Below, piece by piece: positions 44,060-53,791 of a stretch of DNA of 64,000 nt. Numbering within the stretch: the first letter of the stretch is position 1; each line of letters starts with the position of its first letter. The notes under the pieces were generated by a model. That model searched no databases. It saw only the letters and a program-made list of their open reading frames with translations, and was not told where the DNA came from. The position numbers and the translations under genes are program-made. The stretch lies in assembly GCF_021556395.1 (NCBI RefSeq), contig NZ_JAKGCS010000033.1, forward strand, positions 186,001 to 250,000, in the 5' to 3' direction. Source of the stretch: Acuticoccus kalidii (GTDB lineage: Bacteria > Pseudomonadota > Alphaproteobacteria > Rhizobiales > Amorphaceae).

Positions 44060-44183
44060 AAAACGCTCCGACGCGGGTGTGCCGGTCGCCCGGCGCCGTC
44101 TCTTGGGCCGATCCCCGCGTCGCGGCCGGTGAGGCTCGGGCGCGAGGCCGGCTGCGATGCGCGTCCGCGCACCGCGTCCCTCT

Positions 44184-44444
44184 TCAGATCACGCTGCCGT
44201 GGGCCGCGGTCGCGGAGGCGATGCACTCCTCGGGATCCGCCTCGTTCGCCTTCAGCGCCGGGTCGTAGACATAGACGGTCGAGCAATAGGGGCAGATCGC
44301 CTCGGTGTCGCCGCCCATGTCGAGGAACTCGTGCGGATGGTCGAAGGGCGGCAGCGCGCCCATGCACATGAATTCGCGCGCGCCGATGCGGACGCGGCGC
44401 ACGCCCGGCGTGTTGTGGAAGAGCGGGGTCGACCCCTCAGCCAT
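44184..44444 (-). CDS. Zinc-finger (CHCC/NDUFS6-like) domain protein
   Basis: An 86-residue protein with the zf-CHCC layout: His in FDHPHEFLDMG followed by AICPYCSTVYVYD, giving Cys-His-Cys-Cys-type ligands, and GDTEAICPYC as in the mitochondrial complex I subunit NDUFS6 and its alphaproteobacterial homologues. The bacterial homologue may be associated with complex I or another electron-transfer flavoprotein system. It lies 45 bp behind the ETF-QO gene on the same strand. Role inferred only from family. Confidence 0.82.
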   Translation of the reverse strand: MAEGSTPLFHNTPGVRRVRIGAREFMCMGALPPFDHPHEFLDMGGDTEAICPYCSTVYVYDPALKANEADPEECIASATAAHGSVI

Positions 44445-44489
44445 GATGTCACTCCATATCGGCCGTCGTCGGCGCAGCGCCGGCCCGGC

Positions 44490-46151
44490 TCACATTCCGA
44501 GATAATTCGGGCCGCCGCCGCCTTCGGGCGGAACCCAGTTGATGTTCTGGTTCGGATCTTTGATGTCGCAGGTTTTGCAGTGAACGCAATTCTGCGCATT
44601 GATCACATAATGCGGCTCGCCGTCCTCGAGGTTCCATTCGTAGACGCCCGCGGGGCAATATCGCGCCGACGGCCCGCCGAACACACCGAGTTCGGACGAC
44701 TTTTGCAAGGCCGGGTCCAGCACCTTGAGGTGGACCGGCTGATCTTCCTCGTGGTTCGTGTTCGACAGATAGACCGAAGACGGCCGGTCGAACCGCGTGA
44801 CGCCGTCCGGCTTGGGGTAGGCGATGGGCTTGGTTTTCGCCGTCGGCTTCAATTTCGCAAAGTCCGGCCCGCCGTGGGACTGGGTGCCGAACAGCGAGAA
44901 TCCGAAGAGCGAATTCATCCACATGTCGATGCCGCCGGCCATCAGGCCGCCGAAGGTGCCGAATTTCGACCAGAGCGGCTTCACGTTGCGCACTGGCCTC
45001 AGGTCCGCACCGATGGCGGAGCTGCGCCAGGCGGCCTCATAGCTATCGAGCGTGTCGTTGGCGCGGCCGGCGGCGAGGGCGGTCATGATGTGCTCGGCCG
45101 CGAGCATGCCGGAATGAACTGCGTTGTGGCTGCCTTTGATCCGCGGCACATTGACGAAACCGGCCGCGCAGCCCACGAGACACCCGCCGGGAAAGACGAG
45201 CTTCGGCACCGACTGATAGCCGCCTTCGGAGATGGCGCGGGCGCCGTAGCCCTCGCGCTTGGCGCCGACGAGCATCGGAGCGATGGCCGGATGGTCCTTG
45301 AGGCGCTGAAGCTCCATGAAGGGGTCGAGATGGGGGTTTTGGTAGTTGAGATGGACGACGAACCCCAGCGCCATCATGTTGTCGCCATAATGGTAGAGGA
45401 ACGAGCCGCCGCCGGTCGAATTGTCGAGCGGCCAGCCCATCGTGTGCATCACGAGGCCGGGCTCGAACACGTCGTCCGAGACGCGCCAGAGCTCTTTGAG
45501 ACCGATGCCGTATTTTTGCGGCTCACGGCCTTTGTCGAGCCCGTATTCGGCGATGATCCCCTTGGTGAGCGAGCCGCGCACGCCCTCGGCGAGGACGACA
45601 TATTTGCCGCCGAGCTCCATACCGGGCGTGAATCCGTCCTTCGGCTCCCCGTCGCGGCCGACGCCGAAATCGCCGGTGACGATGCCTTCGATCGTCCCGT
45701 CTTCGCGGCGGATGAGGCCGGCGGCGGGAAAGCCCGGATAGATCTCGACACCGAGTCCTTCGGCGACCTCGCCGAGCCAACGGCACAGATTGCCGAGCGA
45801 GCCGACATAATTGCCGTGATTCGACATCAGCTTCGGCATCATGAAATTCGGCAGGCACATGTCGCCGGCCGGGCCGAGAAAGCGGAAGACGTCCCGCGTG
45901 ACGGGGGTTTTCAACGGGCAGGCCTCGTCGGTCCGCCATTCGGGCACCAGCGCGTCGAGGCCCGAGGGGTCGATGACGGCGCCGGAGAGGATGTGCGCGC
46001 CGACCTCCGAGCCCTTCTCGACGACGACGACGGAGATTTCTTCCTCCCGCTCGGCCGCGAGCTGCTTCAGGCGGATGGCCGTCGCGAGGCCGGCTGGGCC
46101 CGCTCCGACCACGACGACGTCATAGTCCATGCGCTCGCGCTCGATGGTCAT
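44490..46151 (-). CDS. etfD: Electron transfer flavoprotein-ubiquinone oxidoreductase
   Basis: A 553-residue ETF-QO that passes electrons from ETF (fatty-acid and amino-acid dehydrogenases) to ubiquinone at the inner membrane. N-terminal FAD loop DVVVVGAGPAGLATAIRLKQ, then EVGAHILSGAVIDPSGLDAL, a ubiquinone-binding region, and near the C-terminus the 4Fe-4S ligands in ARYCPAGVYEW and NCVHCKTCDIKDPNQNINW. Length is normal. It is divergent from a uracil-DNA glycosylase gene across 90 bp and leads a run with the zinc-finger and monooxygenase genes. Confidence 0.96.
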   Translation of the reverse strand: MTIERERMDYDVVVVGAGPAGLATAIRLKQLAAEREEEISVVVVEKGSEVGAHILSGAVIDPSGLDALVPEWRTDEACPLKTPVTRDVFRFLGPAGDMCLPNFMMPKLMSNHGNYVGSLGNLCRWLGEVAEGLGVEIYPGFPAAGLIRREDGTIEGIVTGDFGVGRDGEPKDGFTPGMELGGKYVVLAEGVRGSLTKGIIAEYGLDKGREPQKYGIGLKELWRVSDDVFEPGLVMHTMGWPLDNSTGGGSFLYHYGDNMMALGFVVHLNYQNPHLDPFMELQRLKDHPAIAPMLVGAKREGYGARAISEGGYQSVPKLVFPGGCLVGCAAGFVNVPRIKGSHNAVHSGMLAAEHIMTALAAGRANDTLDSYEAAWRSSAIGADLRPVRNVKPLWSKFGTFGGLMAGGIDMWMNSLFGFSLFGTQSHGGPDFAKLKPTAKTKPIAYPKPDGVTRFDRPSSVYLSNTNHEEDQPVHLKVLDPALQKSSELGVFGGPSARYCPAGVYEWNLEDGEPHYVINAQNCVHCKTCDIKDPNQNINWVPPEGGGGPNYLGM

Positions 46152-46241
46152 CGGTCTCCTCGATATCGTTCGTGTTGGGCGCCGGCCTCGACAGTGGTGT
46201 CCCGCGCCTCTTACCTTTGTCTACGTTGAAGGTAGGCGAGT

Positions 46242-47105
46242 ATGGAAGAGGGACACCCCACGCGCGACCCTTTAGAGGACTTTCTCAAGGCCTGCGGCGT
46301 GACCGTGCGGCTCGAGGAGGCGCCGCAAGACCGCTTTGCCGAGTTGCCGCCGATCCCGATCGCCGCGCATCAGCCGGCGAAACTGCCGAAGGCCCATCCC
46401 CGCCAGCCCGTCGTGCCGGAATGGGAGCCGCCGGTGGAGGCGGCGCCGCCGGCCGCCACCGCGGCGGGCCAGGCCGCGATCCACGCCGCGCGTGAAGCCG
46501 CCCGCGCGGCGACGACGCTCGACGCCCTCCATGCCGCGCTCGCGAGCTTCGAGGGATGCCCCCTCAGGGAGACGGCGCGGTCGACCTGCCACGGGGAAGG
46601 GCCCGTCGGCGCGGCGATCATGTTCGTCGGCGAGGCGCCGGGGCGGGACGAGGACGATGCGGGCCGGCCCTTTGTCGGCCGGTCGGGGCGGCTCCTCGAA
46701 AAAATGCTCGCCGCGATCGGCCTCGGCCGTGACGAGGTCTTCATCTCGAACGTCATTCCGTGGCGCCCACCGCTCAACCGGACCCCGAGCCCGATCGAGA
46801 CGGCGACGTGCGAGGTCTTCGTGCGCCAGGAAATCCGCCTCGTGCGGCCAAAAGTCCTGGTGCCGCTCGGCGGGGCGGCGGCGAAGACGCTGTTGCAGGT
46901 CGATCAAGGCATCGTGCGCCAGCGCGGGCGCTGGGTGAGTTACGCGCTCGACGAGCACGCGCCGGACGATACGATCGATGCGGTCGCCACGTTCCACCCC
47001 GCCTACCTCCTCAGAACGCCGGCGGAGAAGCGGCGCGTCTGGTGGGATCTCCTCGCCATTCGCGAGCGGCTCGAAAGCCGGCACGGCTTGCCTCCGGTTC
47101 GCTGA
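46242..47105 (+). CDS. Uracil-DNA glycosylase superfamily protein (family 4-like)
   Basis: A 287-residue protein with a long Pro/Ala-rich N-terminal region (about residues 1-95) and a UDG fold: motif 1 GEAPGRDED (130-138), RPFVGRSGRLLEKMLAAIG, SNVIPWRPPLNRTPSP (169-184) and HPAYLLR (252-258). Classical family 4 enzymes ligate a 4Fe-4S cluster with four cysteines in a C-x-x-C plus two pattern. Here only Cys18, Cys106, Cys116 and Cys190 exist, and Trp occupies the position after NVIP where a cysteine is usual, so the cluster may be altered or absent, as I recall for other rhizobial homologues. It excises uracil from DNA. Confidence 0.85.
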   Translation: MEEGHPTRDPLEDFLKACGVTVRLEEAPQDRFAELPPIPIAAHQPAKLPKAHPRQPVVPEWEPPVEAAPPAATAAGQAAIHAAREAARAATTLDALHAALASFEGCPLRETARSTCHGEGPVGAAIMFVGEAPGRDEDDAGRPFVGRSGRLLEKMLAAIGLGRDEVFISNVIPWRPPLNRTPSPIETATCEVFVRQEIRLVRPKVLVPLGGAAAKTLLQVDQGIVRQRGRWVSYALDEHAPDDTIDAVATFHPAYLLRTPAEKRRVWWDLLAIRERLESRHGLPPVR

Positions 47106-47181
47106 AGGCTCACATCCTCGCCGACGACGAATTTCCACCCGGACACGCGCCGCGCCCCGCCGGCGAGACGAGGAATTTTCC

Positions 47182-47997
47182 ATGAGGTTTTGGCGTTCGA
47201 GCAAGGTCACGGTGCCGGTGGTGCGCCTCAATGGGGTGATCGGCATGGCCTCGCCGCTGCGTTCGGGCCTCTCGATGGCGGGGGTCGAGGCGGCCCTCCA
47301 CAAGGCGTTCGCGGTGAAGGGGCCGGCCGTCGCGCTCCTCGTCAATTCGCCGGGTGGCTCGCCGGCGCAATCCTCGCTCATCCATTCGCGCGTGCGGGCG
47401 CTCGCGGCAGAGAAAAACAAGCGCGTCTTCGTGTTCGTCGAGGATCTCGCGGCCTCGGGCGGCTATTGGATCGCCACCGCCGGTGACGAAATCTACGCCG
47501 ACGCGACGTCGATCGTCGGCTCGATCGGGGTGGTGAGTGCGAGTTTCGGCTTCACCGAGCTCATCGAGAAGCTCGGCGTCGAGCGCCGGGTGCATACGAT
47601 CGGCGAGAACAAGGCGATCCTCGACCCCTTCCGCCCGGTTCGCCCGCACGATGTCGAGATCCTTCATTCGGTCCAGCAGGACGTGCAGGACGCGTTCGTC
47701 GCCCTCGTGAAAGCGCGTCGGGGCGACAAGCTCGCCGACGACCCGGAGCTGTTCTCCGGCCGCTTCTGGTCGGGCGCGAGCGCCGTCTCGCTCGGCCTCG
47801 TCGACGGGCTCGGCGAGGCGCGGACGGTCCTGCGTGCCCGCTATGGCGAAAAGGTCAGCCTGAAGACGATCCCGCTCGGTAAACAGCCGTTCTGGCGCAA
47901 GGGGCTCGGCCTGTCGGCGGGCCTTTCAGCCTTGTCGGCGGACAGCCTGATCGGCGCGTTGCGGGCTGACCGGATGTGGGACCGTTACGGCCTCTGA
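47182..47997 (+). CDS. S49 family peptidase (SppA/SohB-like)
   Basis: A 271-residue S49 serine peptidase. LLVNSPGGSPAQSSLIHSRV is the oxyanion loop, Ser92 in DLAASGGYWIA the nucleophile, GSIGVVSASFGFTELIEKLG follows, and Lys144 in IGENKAILDPFRP is the expected general base. Single-domain members degrade membrane-released peptides. There is no evident signal peptide or strong N-terminal helix, unlike SppA. The ATG at 47182 follows GAGG and is 77 bp after the UDG gene on the same strand. Confidence 0.9.
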   Translation: MRFWRSSKVTVPVVRLNGVIGMASPLRSGLSMAGVEAALHKAFAVKGPAVALLVNSPGGSPAQSSLIHSRVRALAAEKNKRVFVFVEDLAASGGYWIATAGDEIYADATSIVGSIGVVSASFGFTELIEKLGVERRVHTIGENKAILDPFRPVRPHDVEILHSVQQDVQDAFVALVKARRGDKLADDPELFSGRFWSGASAVSLGLVDGLGEARTVLRARYGEKVSLKTIPLGKQPFWRKGLGLSAGLSALSADSLIGALRADRMWDRYGL

Positions 47998-48404
47998 TCG
48001 CCGGCCGCGGCGGGCGGCAATCCCCGCACCATCCTCCGCCTTTATGGTGCGGGAAGGTCTCATCGGGCAGACGGCGCGCTTGTAACGGCGCCATCCATCG
48101 AGCCCGACGGACGCGGTCTTTCGCGTCCCTGGCCGCCATGAGTCGGGCGGCCGGACTGACGATGCAGACGATCCCCGAACCATCGCCCCTTGCCGCGCCA
48201 TGCCGTCCGCATGGCGCGCCGAGGCGCCGCATCGATCGCCCTACGGGTGGTCGACCCCTCGCGGTTCGCCGTGAGGGACCTCGCGTCGTCGCGGCACGGT
48301 CGAAGGCCATGCAAGGCCGATATTTCGGGATTTGAGACGGTGAGGAGATCGAAGCGCGACACACGAGGCTCTGTGCGTCGCCGGAGCCATTGCGGGGACG
48401 GAAG
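47998..48404. other. Intergenic region between S49 peptidase and LysR genes
   Basis: About 400 bp. A hairpin (CCCGCACCAT at 48023-48032 with ATGGTGCGGG at 48044-48053) lies 26 bases after the peptidase stop without a T-run and may end that transcript. The remainder has open frames typical of GC-rich DNA but nothing I can support as a gene. Confidence 0.4.
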
Positions 48405-49406
48405 ATGGAAATCAAGCAGCTTCGCTATTTCAAGCGTGTCGCCGATACCGGCAGCGTGTCGCGCGCGGCGGCCGCGCTTTCGGTGGCGCAACCGGCGGTG
48501 AGCCGGCAGATCGCCAACCTCGAAGAGTCGCTCGGTACGCCGCTTTTCTTCCGCAATGGGCGCGGCGTGAAGCTCACCGACGCCGGCCAGCAGCTCTACA
48601 CCCACACCAGCGAGATCCTCGATGCGATCCGGCAGGCCGAGCAGAATGTGCGCGACACGATGGGCATCGCGCGCGGCACCATCCTCCTCGGGTCGATGCC
48701 GACGGTGATCCGCTATCTCGCCCCGCCGCTGCTCGCCCGGATCGCGACGTCGCATCCCGAACTCGTCCTCGAATTCACCGAAGGCCTGTCGGGCTATGTC
48801 AACGAGTGGCTCTCGAACGGCCTTCTCGATGTCGCGATCCTGCACGATGCGGCGCGCACCCAGCATTTCCTGACCGAGCCGCTGATGCGGGAGGAGCTCG
48901 TCTATGTCGTCGCGGGGGAGGCGCGGATCGGGCCGACGGTGCCGTTCCGCGAACTCGCCGCGCAGCCGCTCGTCCTGCCGCGCAAAGCGCATGGTCTGCG
49001 CCTTCAGGTGGAGCGTGTCGCGAATCATTGCCGCTTGCCGCTCACGATCGTCGGCGAGGTCGATTCGCTGGCGGCCATCAAGGCGATGCTGCATGAGGGG
49101 GACAAGGGCGCGGTCCTGCCCCGCGGGGCGGTGCTGCCCTCCGACGGGCTGACCGTGCACCCGGTCACCGATCCGCCGCTGAGCCGCACGCTTCTCCTCG
49201 CCACCTCGTCCCAGCGGCCGGTCTCGCAGACGACGCGGGCGGTGATACAGGAATTGAAGCAGGTGGTTCGCGCCTACACCGCCTCGAACGGGGGATGGGC
49301 GGGGGCCGAACGCTATGTCGATCGCCCGGCGGCGACCCAGGCCGCCGACCTCGTTCCGGTCCGCGCGGGCGAGATGCGGCCCGAGCGTTATGGGCATGTT
49401 GCTTGA
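48405..49406 (+). CDS. LysR family transcriptional regulator
   Basis: A 333-residue LysR-type regulator. The winged helix (MEIKQLRYFKRVADTGSVSR, AAAALSVAQPAVSRQIANLE, FRNGRGVKLTDAGQQL) resembles that of Nac/Cbl-type members, followed by the inducer-binding domain from about residue 90. The C-terminal tail (VDRPAATQAADLVPVRAGEM) is longer than usual. The ATG at 48405 is preceded by GGGGACGGAAG. No divergent target gene adjoins it, so what it regulates is unknown. Confidence 0.88.
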   Translation: MEIKQLRYFKRVADTGSVSRAAAALSVAQPAVSRQIANLEESLGTPLFFRNGRGVKLTDAGQQLYTHTSEILDAIRQAEQNVRDTMGIARGTILLGSMPTVIRYLAPPLLARIATSHPELVLEFTEGLSGYVNEWLSNGLLDVAILHDAARTQHFLTEPLMREELVYVVAGEARIGPTVPFRELAAQPLVLPRKAHGLRLQVERVANHCRLPLTIVGEVDSLAAIKAMLHEGDKGAVLPRGAVLPSDGLTVHPVTDPPLSRTLLLATSSQRPVSQTTRAVIQELKQVVRAYTASNGGWAGAERYVDRPAATQAADLVPVRAGEMRPERYGHVA

Positions 49407-49501
49407 CCATTTCAGCACACTCGCCCGCGAAGGCGCGCGAGAAGGGTTGATCAGTCTTCGGTGTGACCGTAAGCCAACGCGGATTCACCGGAGAGATCAG
49501 C

Positions 49502-50386
49502 GTGACGAAGATCAAAGGTATCGTGTTGGCCGGCGGTGCGGGCACGAGGCTGCGCCCTATCACCAATGTCATCTCCAAGCAGCTCCTGCCGGTTTATGAC
49601 AAGCCGATGATCTATTACCCCTTGGGGGTCCTGATGCTCGCCGGCATCCGCGACATTTTGATCATCACCACCCCGGAAGACGCCCCGCTCTTCCACCGCC
49701 TCCTCAAGGACGGTTCCGACTGGGGGATATCGATATCCTACGCCATCCAGCCGAAGCCCGAAGGGCTCGCGCAGGCGTTCGTCATCGGCCGCGAGTTCGT
49801 CGGCGACGACAAGGTCGCGCTCGTCCTCGGTGACAACATTTATTATGGTCACGGCCTCGAGGATCTGCTCGCTTCCGCCGCGTCTCGGGAGGAGGGGGCG
49901 AGCGTGTTCGCCTACTACGTGAAGGATCCGGAGCGTTATGGCGTCATCGCATTCGACGCGGCGGGCAAACCCTCCCGCATCCTCGAAAAGCCGAAGTCGC
50001 CCCCGTCCAACTACGCCGTGACAGGGCTCTATTTCTATGACAACCAGGTTCTCGACATCGCGGCGGACATCAAACCGTCCCCTCGTGGCGAACTCGAGAT
50101 CACCGACGTGAACCAAGTCTATCTCGACAAGGGCCAGCTCCACGCCGAAACCATGGGACGTGGCTATGCCTGGTTCGACACGGGCACGCACGACAGCCTC
50201 GTCGATGCGGCGATGTTCATCCGGGCGCTCGAACAGCGTCAGGGCCTGCGTATCTGTTGCCCCGAGGAGATCGCCTGGCGTCGTGGCTGGCTGTCCGACG
50301 ATGGGCTCGCCGAAATCGGCGCGCTCCAGGAAAAAAGCGGTTATGGCCGCTATCTCCTCGACTTGCTCGATCAGGGGAAAGTGTGA
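49502..50386 (+). CDS. rfbA: Glucose-1-phosphate thymidylyltransferase
   Basis: A 294-residue nucleotidyltransferase making dTDP-glucose from glucose 1-phosphate and d[23 protein letters not shown] is the signature loop, then [37 protein letters not shown] and [19 protein letters not shown]; the C-terminal [16 protein letters not shown] is also conserved. The GTG at 49502 is preferred, following GGAGAG; an in-frame ATG at 49463 would add 13 residues. The usual partners rfbB, C and D are not in the window. The GTG of the next glycosyltransferase gene overlaps its stop. Confidence 0.92.
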   Translation: MTKIKGIVLAGGAGTRLRPITNVISKQLLPVYDKPMIYYPLGVLMLAGIRDILIITTPEDAPLFHRLLKDGSDWGISISYAIQPKPEGLAQAFVIGREFVGDDKVALVLGDNIYYGHGLEDLLASAASREEGASVFAYYVKDPERYGVIAFDAAGKPSRILEKPKSPPSNYAVTGLYFYDNQVLDIAADIKPSPRGELEITDVNQVYLDKGQLHAETMGRGYAWFDTGTHDSLVDAAMFIRALEQRQGLRICCPEEIAWRRGWLSDDGLAEIGALQEKSGYGRYLLDLLDQGKV

Positions 50387-52986
50387 GTCTTCTTCAATCG
50401 ATCCGTCAGGTTCTACCGTTCCTCATGCATCCGAGGTCGGCTTGGCTGCACCTGAGGTGGCACCTGAATGGTCGACATAACCGCCGCGTGCGGCGGGAGC
50501 TCCGCAAGGAGTTCGACGATGCCTTTTATCTGCGCACCTATCCGAAGGTGCGCAAGCTGAAGATCGGACCTCTTCGGCACTACATCCTGGTCGGCTGGAA
50601 GGAGGGCAAGGATCCGTCCGAGCTCTTCTCCACCCGCGCCTATCTCGACATGTACCACGACGTCGCCGCGCAGGGCATGAACCCCTTCCACCACTTCGTG
50701 GCCTATGGCCGGGAGGAGGGGCGCATCGCGACAGTGTCGACCGCGCGCCGGCGCAATCTCCACCGGCCGACGGAGCCGCTGCGCGTTCCGGTGCTGCCGA
50801 GCGTCGCGGCGTGGGCCGCCGCGCCCCGCCGCGTCGTCGACCCGGAGACGGCGCCGGCGGTCAATGTCGTGATCCCGGTCTATAAGAGCCTCGAACACGT
50901 CGCTGCGACGATCTACAGCGTCCTCACCGCCGAGTGCGAGGTGCCGTTCGAGTGCCTCGTCATCGACGATTGCTCGCCCGAGCCGGAGGTGAGCGCGCTT
51001 CTCGCCAAGCTCGCCGCGTCCGGTCATATCCGCCTCATCGTCAACGAGACGAACCAGGGGTTCGTGCGCACCGTCAATATCGGCATGGCGCACAACACCC
51101 ACCGCGACGTCGTCCTCCTCAACGCCGATACGGTGGTCCATGAGGGTTGGCTCGACCGCCTGATGCGCCCCTTGCGGGACCATCCCGATATCGCGACCGT
51201 CACCCCACTCTCCAACAACGCAACGCTCGCGAGCTATCCGAATACCGCCGTCGACAATGCCTTCGAGCTCGAATGCGATTCGGCGATGCTCGATCGGCTC
51301 GCCTTCAAGGCGAACGGGACGACGGTGGTCGACGTGCCGACCGGCGTCGGCTTCGCGATGGCGATCCGCCGCGCCTCGCTCGACGAGCTCGGCCTCTTCG
51401 ATGCGGAGACCTTCGGCCTCGGCTACGGCGAAGAGTGCGATTTCTGTATGCGCGCCATCAAGGCGGGCTGGCGCAACGTCCTCGCGACGGGCGTCTATGT
51501 GCGCCATTTCGGCTCGATGTCCTTCGGACCGAGCCAGCTCGCCCGCTCGGAAAAGGCGCAGGAGCTTCTCGCCACCAAGCATCCCGACTATGCCGGCCGG
51601 ATCGCCCGCCACATCGCCGCCGACCCGGTGCTGCCCTCGCGCATCCTCCTCGACATCGCGCGCTTGCGGGAGATGATGGGGCCCGTCTCCGTCCTCTTCT
51701 TCAGCCACACCCGCGGCGGTGGCATCGAGACCTATCTCGAAAACACCGCGAAGGCGCTCATCGAGAACAATATGCGCGACGTCGCGCGCCGCTCGATCGT
51801 GGTGCAGACCCAGGTGCAGGGCTTCGTGAAGATCGGCCCCTTCGGCCGCAAGCCGTTGCCTTATCTGCCGAACCTCGAAGCGCTCAATCTCGAGCGCCAC
51901 AAGGATCTCCTCGCGCCCTTCATCGAGCTCCTCGATCCCGAGCTCGTGCACATGAATTCGTTCGCGGGCCTATCGGTCCCGTCGATCTCGCGCCTGATGG
52001 AGGCGCTGATCTCGTCGGGCCGGCCATATTGGCACATCTGGCACGACCATCAGCCGCTCTGTCCGCGCCTGACCTTCCTCGACGCCGAGGACCGCTATTG
52101 CGGCGAGACCGATTCGACGCGCTGCAGCTCCTGCCTCGCGGCGACGAGCACGTCGTTCGAATGGGTCCGCATCGCCGATTGGCGTGAGCGTTTCCGCACC
52201 TATCTCGCCCATGCCGAGCTGGTGAGCGCGCCGAGCGAGGCGGCCGCTCTGCGCGCCCGCAGGCTCGCCGACGTCGCCAAGGTGGAGGTTCACCCCCACG
52301 CCGAGCCGCACCTTACGGACGTGACGCCGATCACCCGCGCCCAGCACGCCGACGGGAAGCGCCATATCCTCATTCTGGGGGCGATCGGGCCCCACAAGGG
52401 CGCCTATCTCATCCATTCCATGTTGCAAGATATCGAACGGCGCAATCTGCCGCTGCATCTCGATATCGTCGGCTACACCGCGCTCAAGGAGATCGCGACC
52501 GGGCCGAACTGCACCCTTTATGGGAAATATCATGGCGACGCGGACGCGATCGCGCGCATCCAGGCGATCCAGCCCGATGTCAGCCTCTTCGCCTCGATCT
52601 GGCCGGAGACCTACCTCTTCACCATGTCGGTGACGATGGCGCTCCATTTGCCGACGGTCGCCTTCGATCTCGGCGCGCAGTCGGAGCGCTTGCGCGAATA
52701 TGCGCGCGGGGCGGTGCTGCCGGAGCGGCTGATGGAGGATCCGGTCGCGCTGAACGATGCGCTTCTCGCCCTCGACCTCGACGCATTGTGGGAGGCGAAG
52801 GCCGACATCGCCTTCCCGAACGATAGCACGCTCTCCGACTATTTCAGGGCGAAGGCGGCTCTGCAGGCTCCGGAGACGGCTCCGGCGGAAGCGACGACGC
52901 CGCCGTCACCGCATGTGAAAACAGCGGTCCATCCTGCTTCAGGAAACGGGTCGCAATCAGCCGGTCCGATACCTCTGCCTCTTTGA
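50383..52986 (+). CDS. Large two-domain glycosyltransferase (GT2 plus GT4-like)
   Basis: An 867-residue protein. Residues 1-120 form an N-terminal module with two related [11 protein letters not shown] / [20 protein letters not shown] segments, common ahead of rhizobial polysaccharide glycosyltransferases. Residues about 160-400 are a GT2 domain ([51 protein letters not shown] and [12 protein letters not shown]). From about 445 on lies a GT4-like part ([20 protein letters not shown], and later [17 protein letters not shown]). The GTG start overlaps the rfbA stop. Surface polysaccharide synthesis is the likely role; its last 143 bp overlap a convergent gene. Confidence 0.85.
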   Translation: MSLLQSIRQVLPFLMHPRSAWLHLRWHLNGRHNRRVRRELRKEFDDAFYLRTYPKVRKLKIGPLRHYILVGWKEGKDPSELFSTRAYLDMYHDVAAQGMNPFHHFVAYGREEGRIATVSTARRRNLHRPTEPLRVPVLPSVAAWAAAPRRVVDPETAPAVNVVIPVYKSLEHVAATIYSVLTAECEVPFECLVIDDCSPEPEVSALLAKLAASGHIRLIVNETNQGFVRTVNIGMAHNTHRDVVLLNADTVVHEGWLDRLMRPLRDHPDIATVTPLSNNATLASYPNTAVDNAFELECDSAMLDRLAFKANGTTVVDVPTGVGFAMAIRRASLDELGLFDAETFGLGYGEECDFCMRAIKAGWRNVLATGVYVRHFGSMSFGPSQLARSEKAQELLATKHPDYAGRIARHIAADPVLPSRILLDIARLREMMGPVSVLFFSHTRGGGIETYLENTAKALIENNMRDVARRSIVVQTQVQGFVKIGPFGRKPLPYLPNLEALNLERHKDLLAPFIELLDPELVHMNSFAGLSVPSISRLMEALISSGRPYWHIWHDHQPLCPRLTFLDAEDRYCGETDSTRCSSCLAATSTSFEWVRIADWRERFRTYLAHAELVSAPSEAAALRARRLADVAKVEVHPHAEPHLTDVTPITRAQHADGKRHILILGAIGPHKGAYLIHSMLQDIERRNLPLHLDIVGYTALKEIATGPNCTLYGKYHGDADAIARIQAIQPDVSLFASIWPETYLFTMSVTMALHLPTVAFDLGAQSERLREYARGAVLPERLMEDPVALNDALLALDLDALWEAKADIAFPNDSTLSDYFRAKAALQAPETAPAEATTPPSPHVKTAVHPASGNGSQSAGPIPLPL

Positions 52987-53791
52987 AGATCGTATCGCGC
53001 TCGGTGTCGGTCATCAGGAGCGACATCGAGCCGCTCGCCCGGTGGGCGCCCATGACCTGTTTGCGCTGCTTCGCCTTCTCCGCCTCGTCGGCATCCGAAC
53101 GGTTGATCTCGAGGAGGAGGGCGAGGCCGTCGGCGGTCGGCGAAGGGTTCACGCGGGCGAGGGGAATGTTCGTCTCGACGTTGATGCCGAGCGTGTCGCA
53201 GAACGCGGCATAGACGTTCTCCTTCACATCCCCATAGCGCAGGACGTGGACCGCCTCGGCATCGAGGAAATAGGCCCAGCGGTTGATCACGCGGAAATAA
53301 TGCAGCCCGCTATTGGTGCGCTGGAGGGTCTTTTCGAACCATTCCTCGAAGGGCCGCGCCTCGCCATTCTTCACCGCCTGAAGGTAGGAGGACATCGCCC
53401 ACTCGTCCTGTCGGCGGATGAAGGCGACGACCTCGAAGCGGGCGGGGCGAAAGGCGTCGGCGAAGGCCTTGTAGACCGTCGGCGGGAGCGAGCCCCAGAA
53501 ATATTCGCTGGAGACGACGATCGTGTCGGCGCCCTTCTCCTCCGCCTCGGCCTTGATGGCGGCGACGGTCTCGTCGAAATAGGCGGCGCGGTCGGACGGG
53601 AGTTCGTCCTTGTGCATCTGCCAGGCGCCGGGATGAATTGACGCGGCGAGGAGATGGTGGGCCCCGGCGGCAACACCATGCGCGCTGTAGAGGGCGCCGG
53701 CTTCGGCGAGCTGGTCACGACGTGCGTTCAACGTCGCCTGAAGGGCGGAGCTGCCGGTTTTCGTCGATCCGATGTGTAGAATGAGCCGCAT
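52844..53791 (-). CDS. Sulfotransferase-like protein
   Basis: A 315-residue protein starting MRLILHIGSTKTGSSALQAT, which is the 5'-phosphosulfate-binding (P-loop-like) motif of PAPS-dependent sulfotransferases, followed by IVVSSEYFWGS, VVAFIRRQDEWAMSSYLQAV (resembling the 3'-phosphate-binding R-x-x-x-x-x-x-S region) and the C-terminal VNPSPTADGLALLL. Such proteins in rhizobia modify polysaccharide or lipochitooligosaccharide. The ATG at 53791 is chosen; the frame continues upstream without family character. Its C-terminal residues (a Pro/Glu/Ser tail) lie over the 3' end of the glycosyltransferase gene on the opposite strand. Confidence 0.75.
   Translation of the reverse strand: MRLILHIGSTKTGSSALQATLNARRDQLAEAGALYSAHGVAAGAHHLLAASIHPGAWQMHKDELPSDRAAYFDETVAAIKAEAEEKGADTIVVSSEYFWGSLPPTVYKAFADAFRPARFEVVAFIRRQDEWAMSSYLQAVKNGEARPFEEWFEKTLQRTNSGLHYFRVINRWAYFLDAEAVHVLRYGDVKENVYAAFCDTLGINVETNIPLARVNPSPTADGLALLLEINRSDADEAEKAKQRKQVMGAHRASGSMSLLMTDTERDTIFKEAEVSDRLIATRFLKQDGPLFSHAVTAASSLPPEPSPEPAEPPSP

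Noticed and set aside
44157-46229. A 690-residue frame antisense to ETF-QO
   Set aside because: ETF-QO with FAD and 4Fe-4S motifs explains the region; no recognisable motif in the opposite frame.
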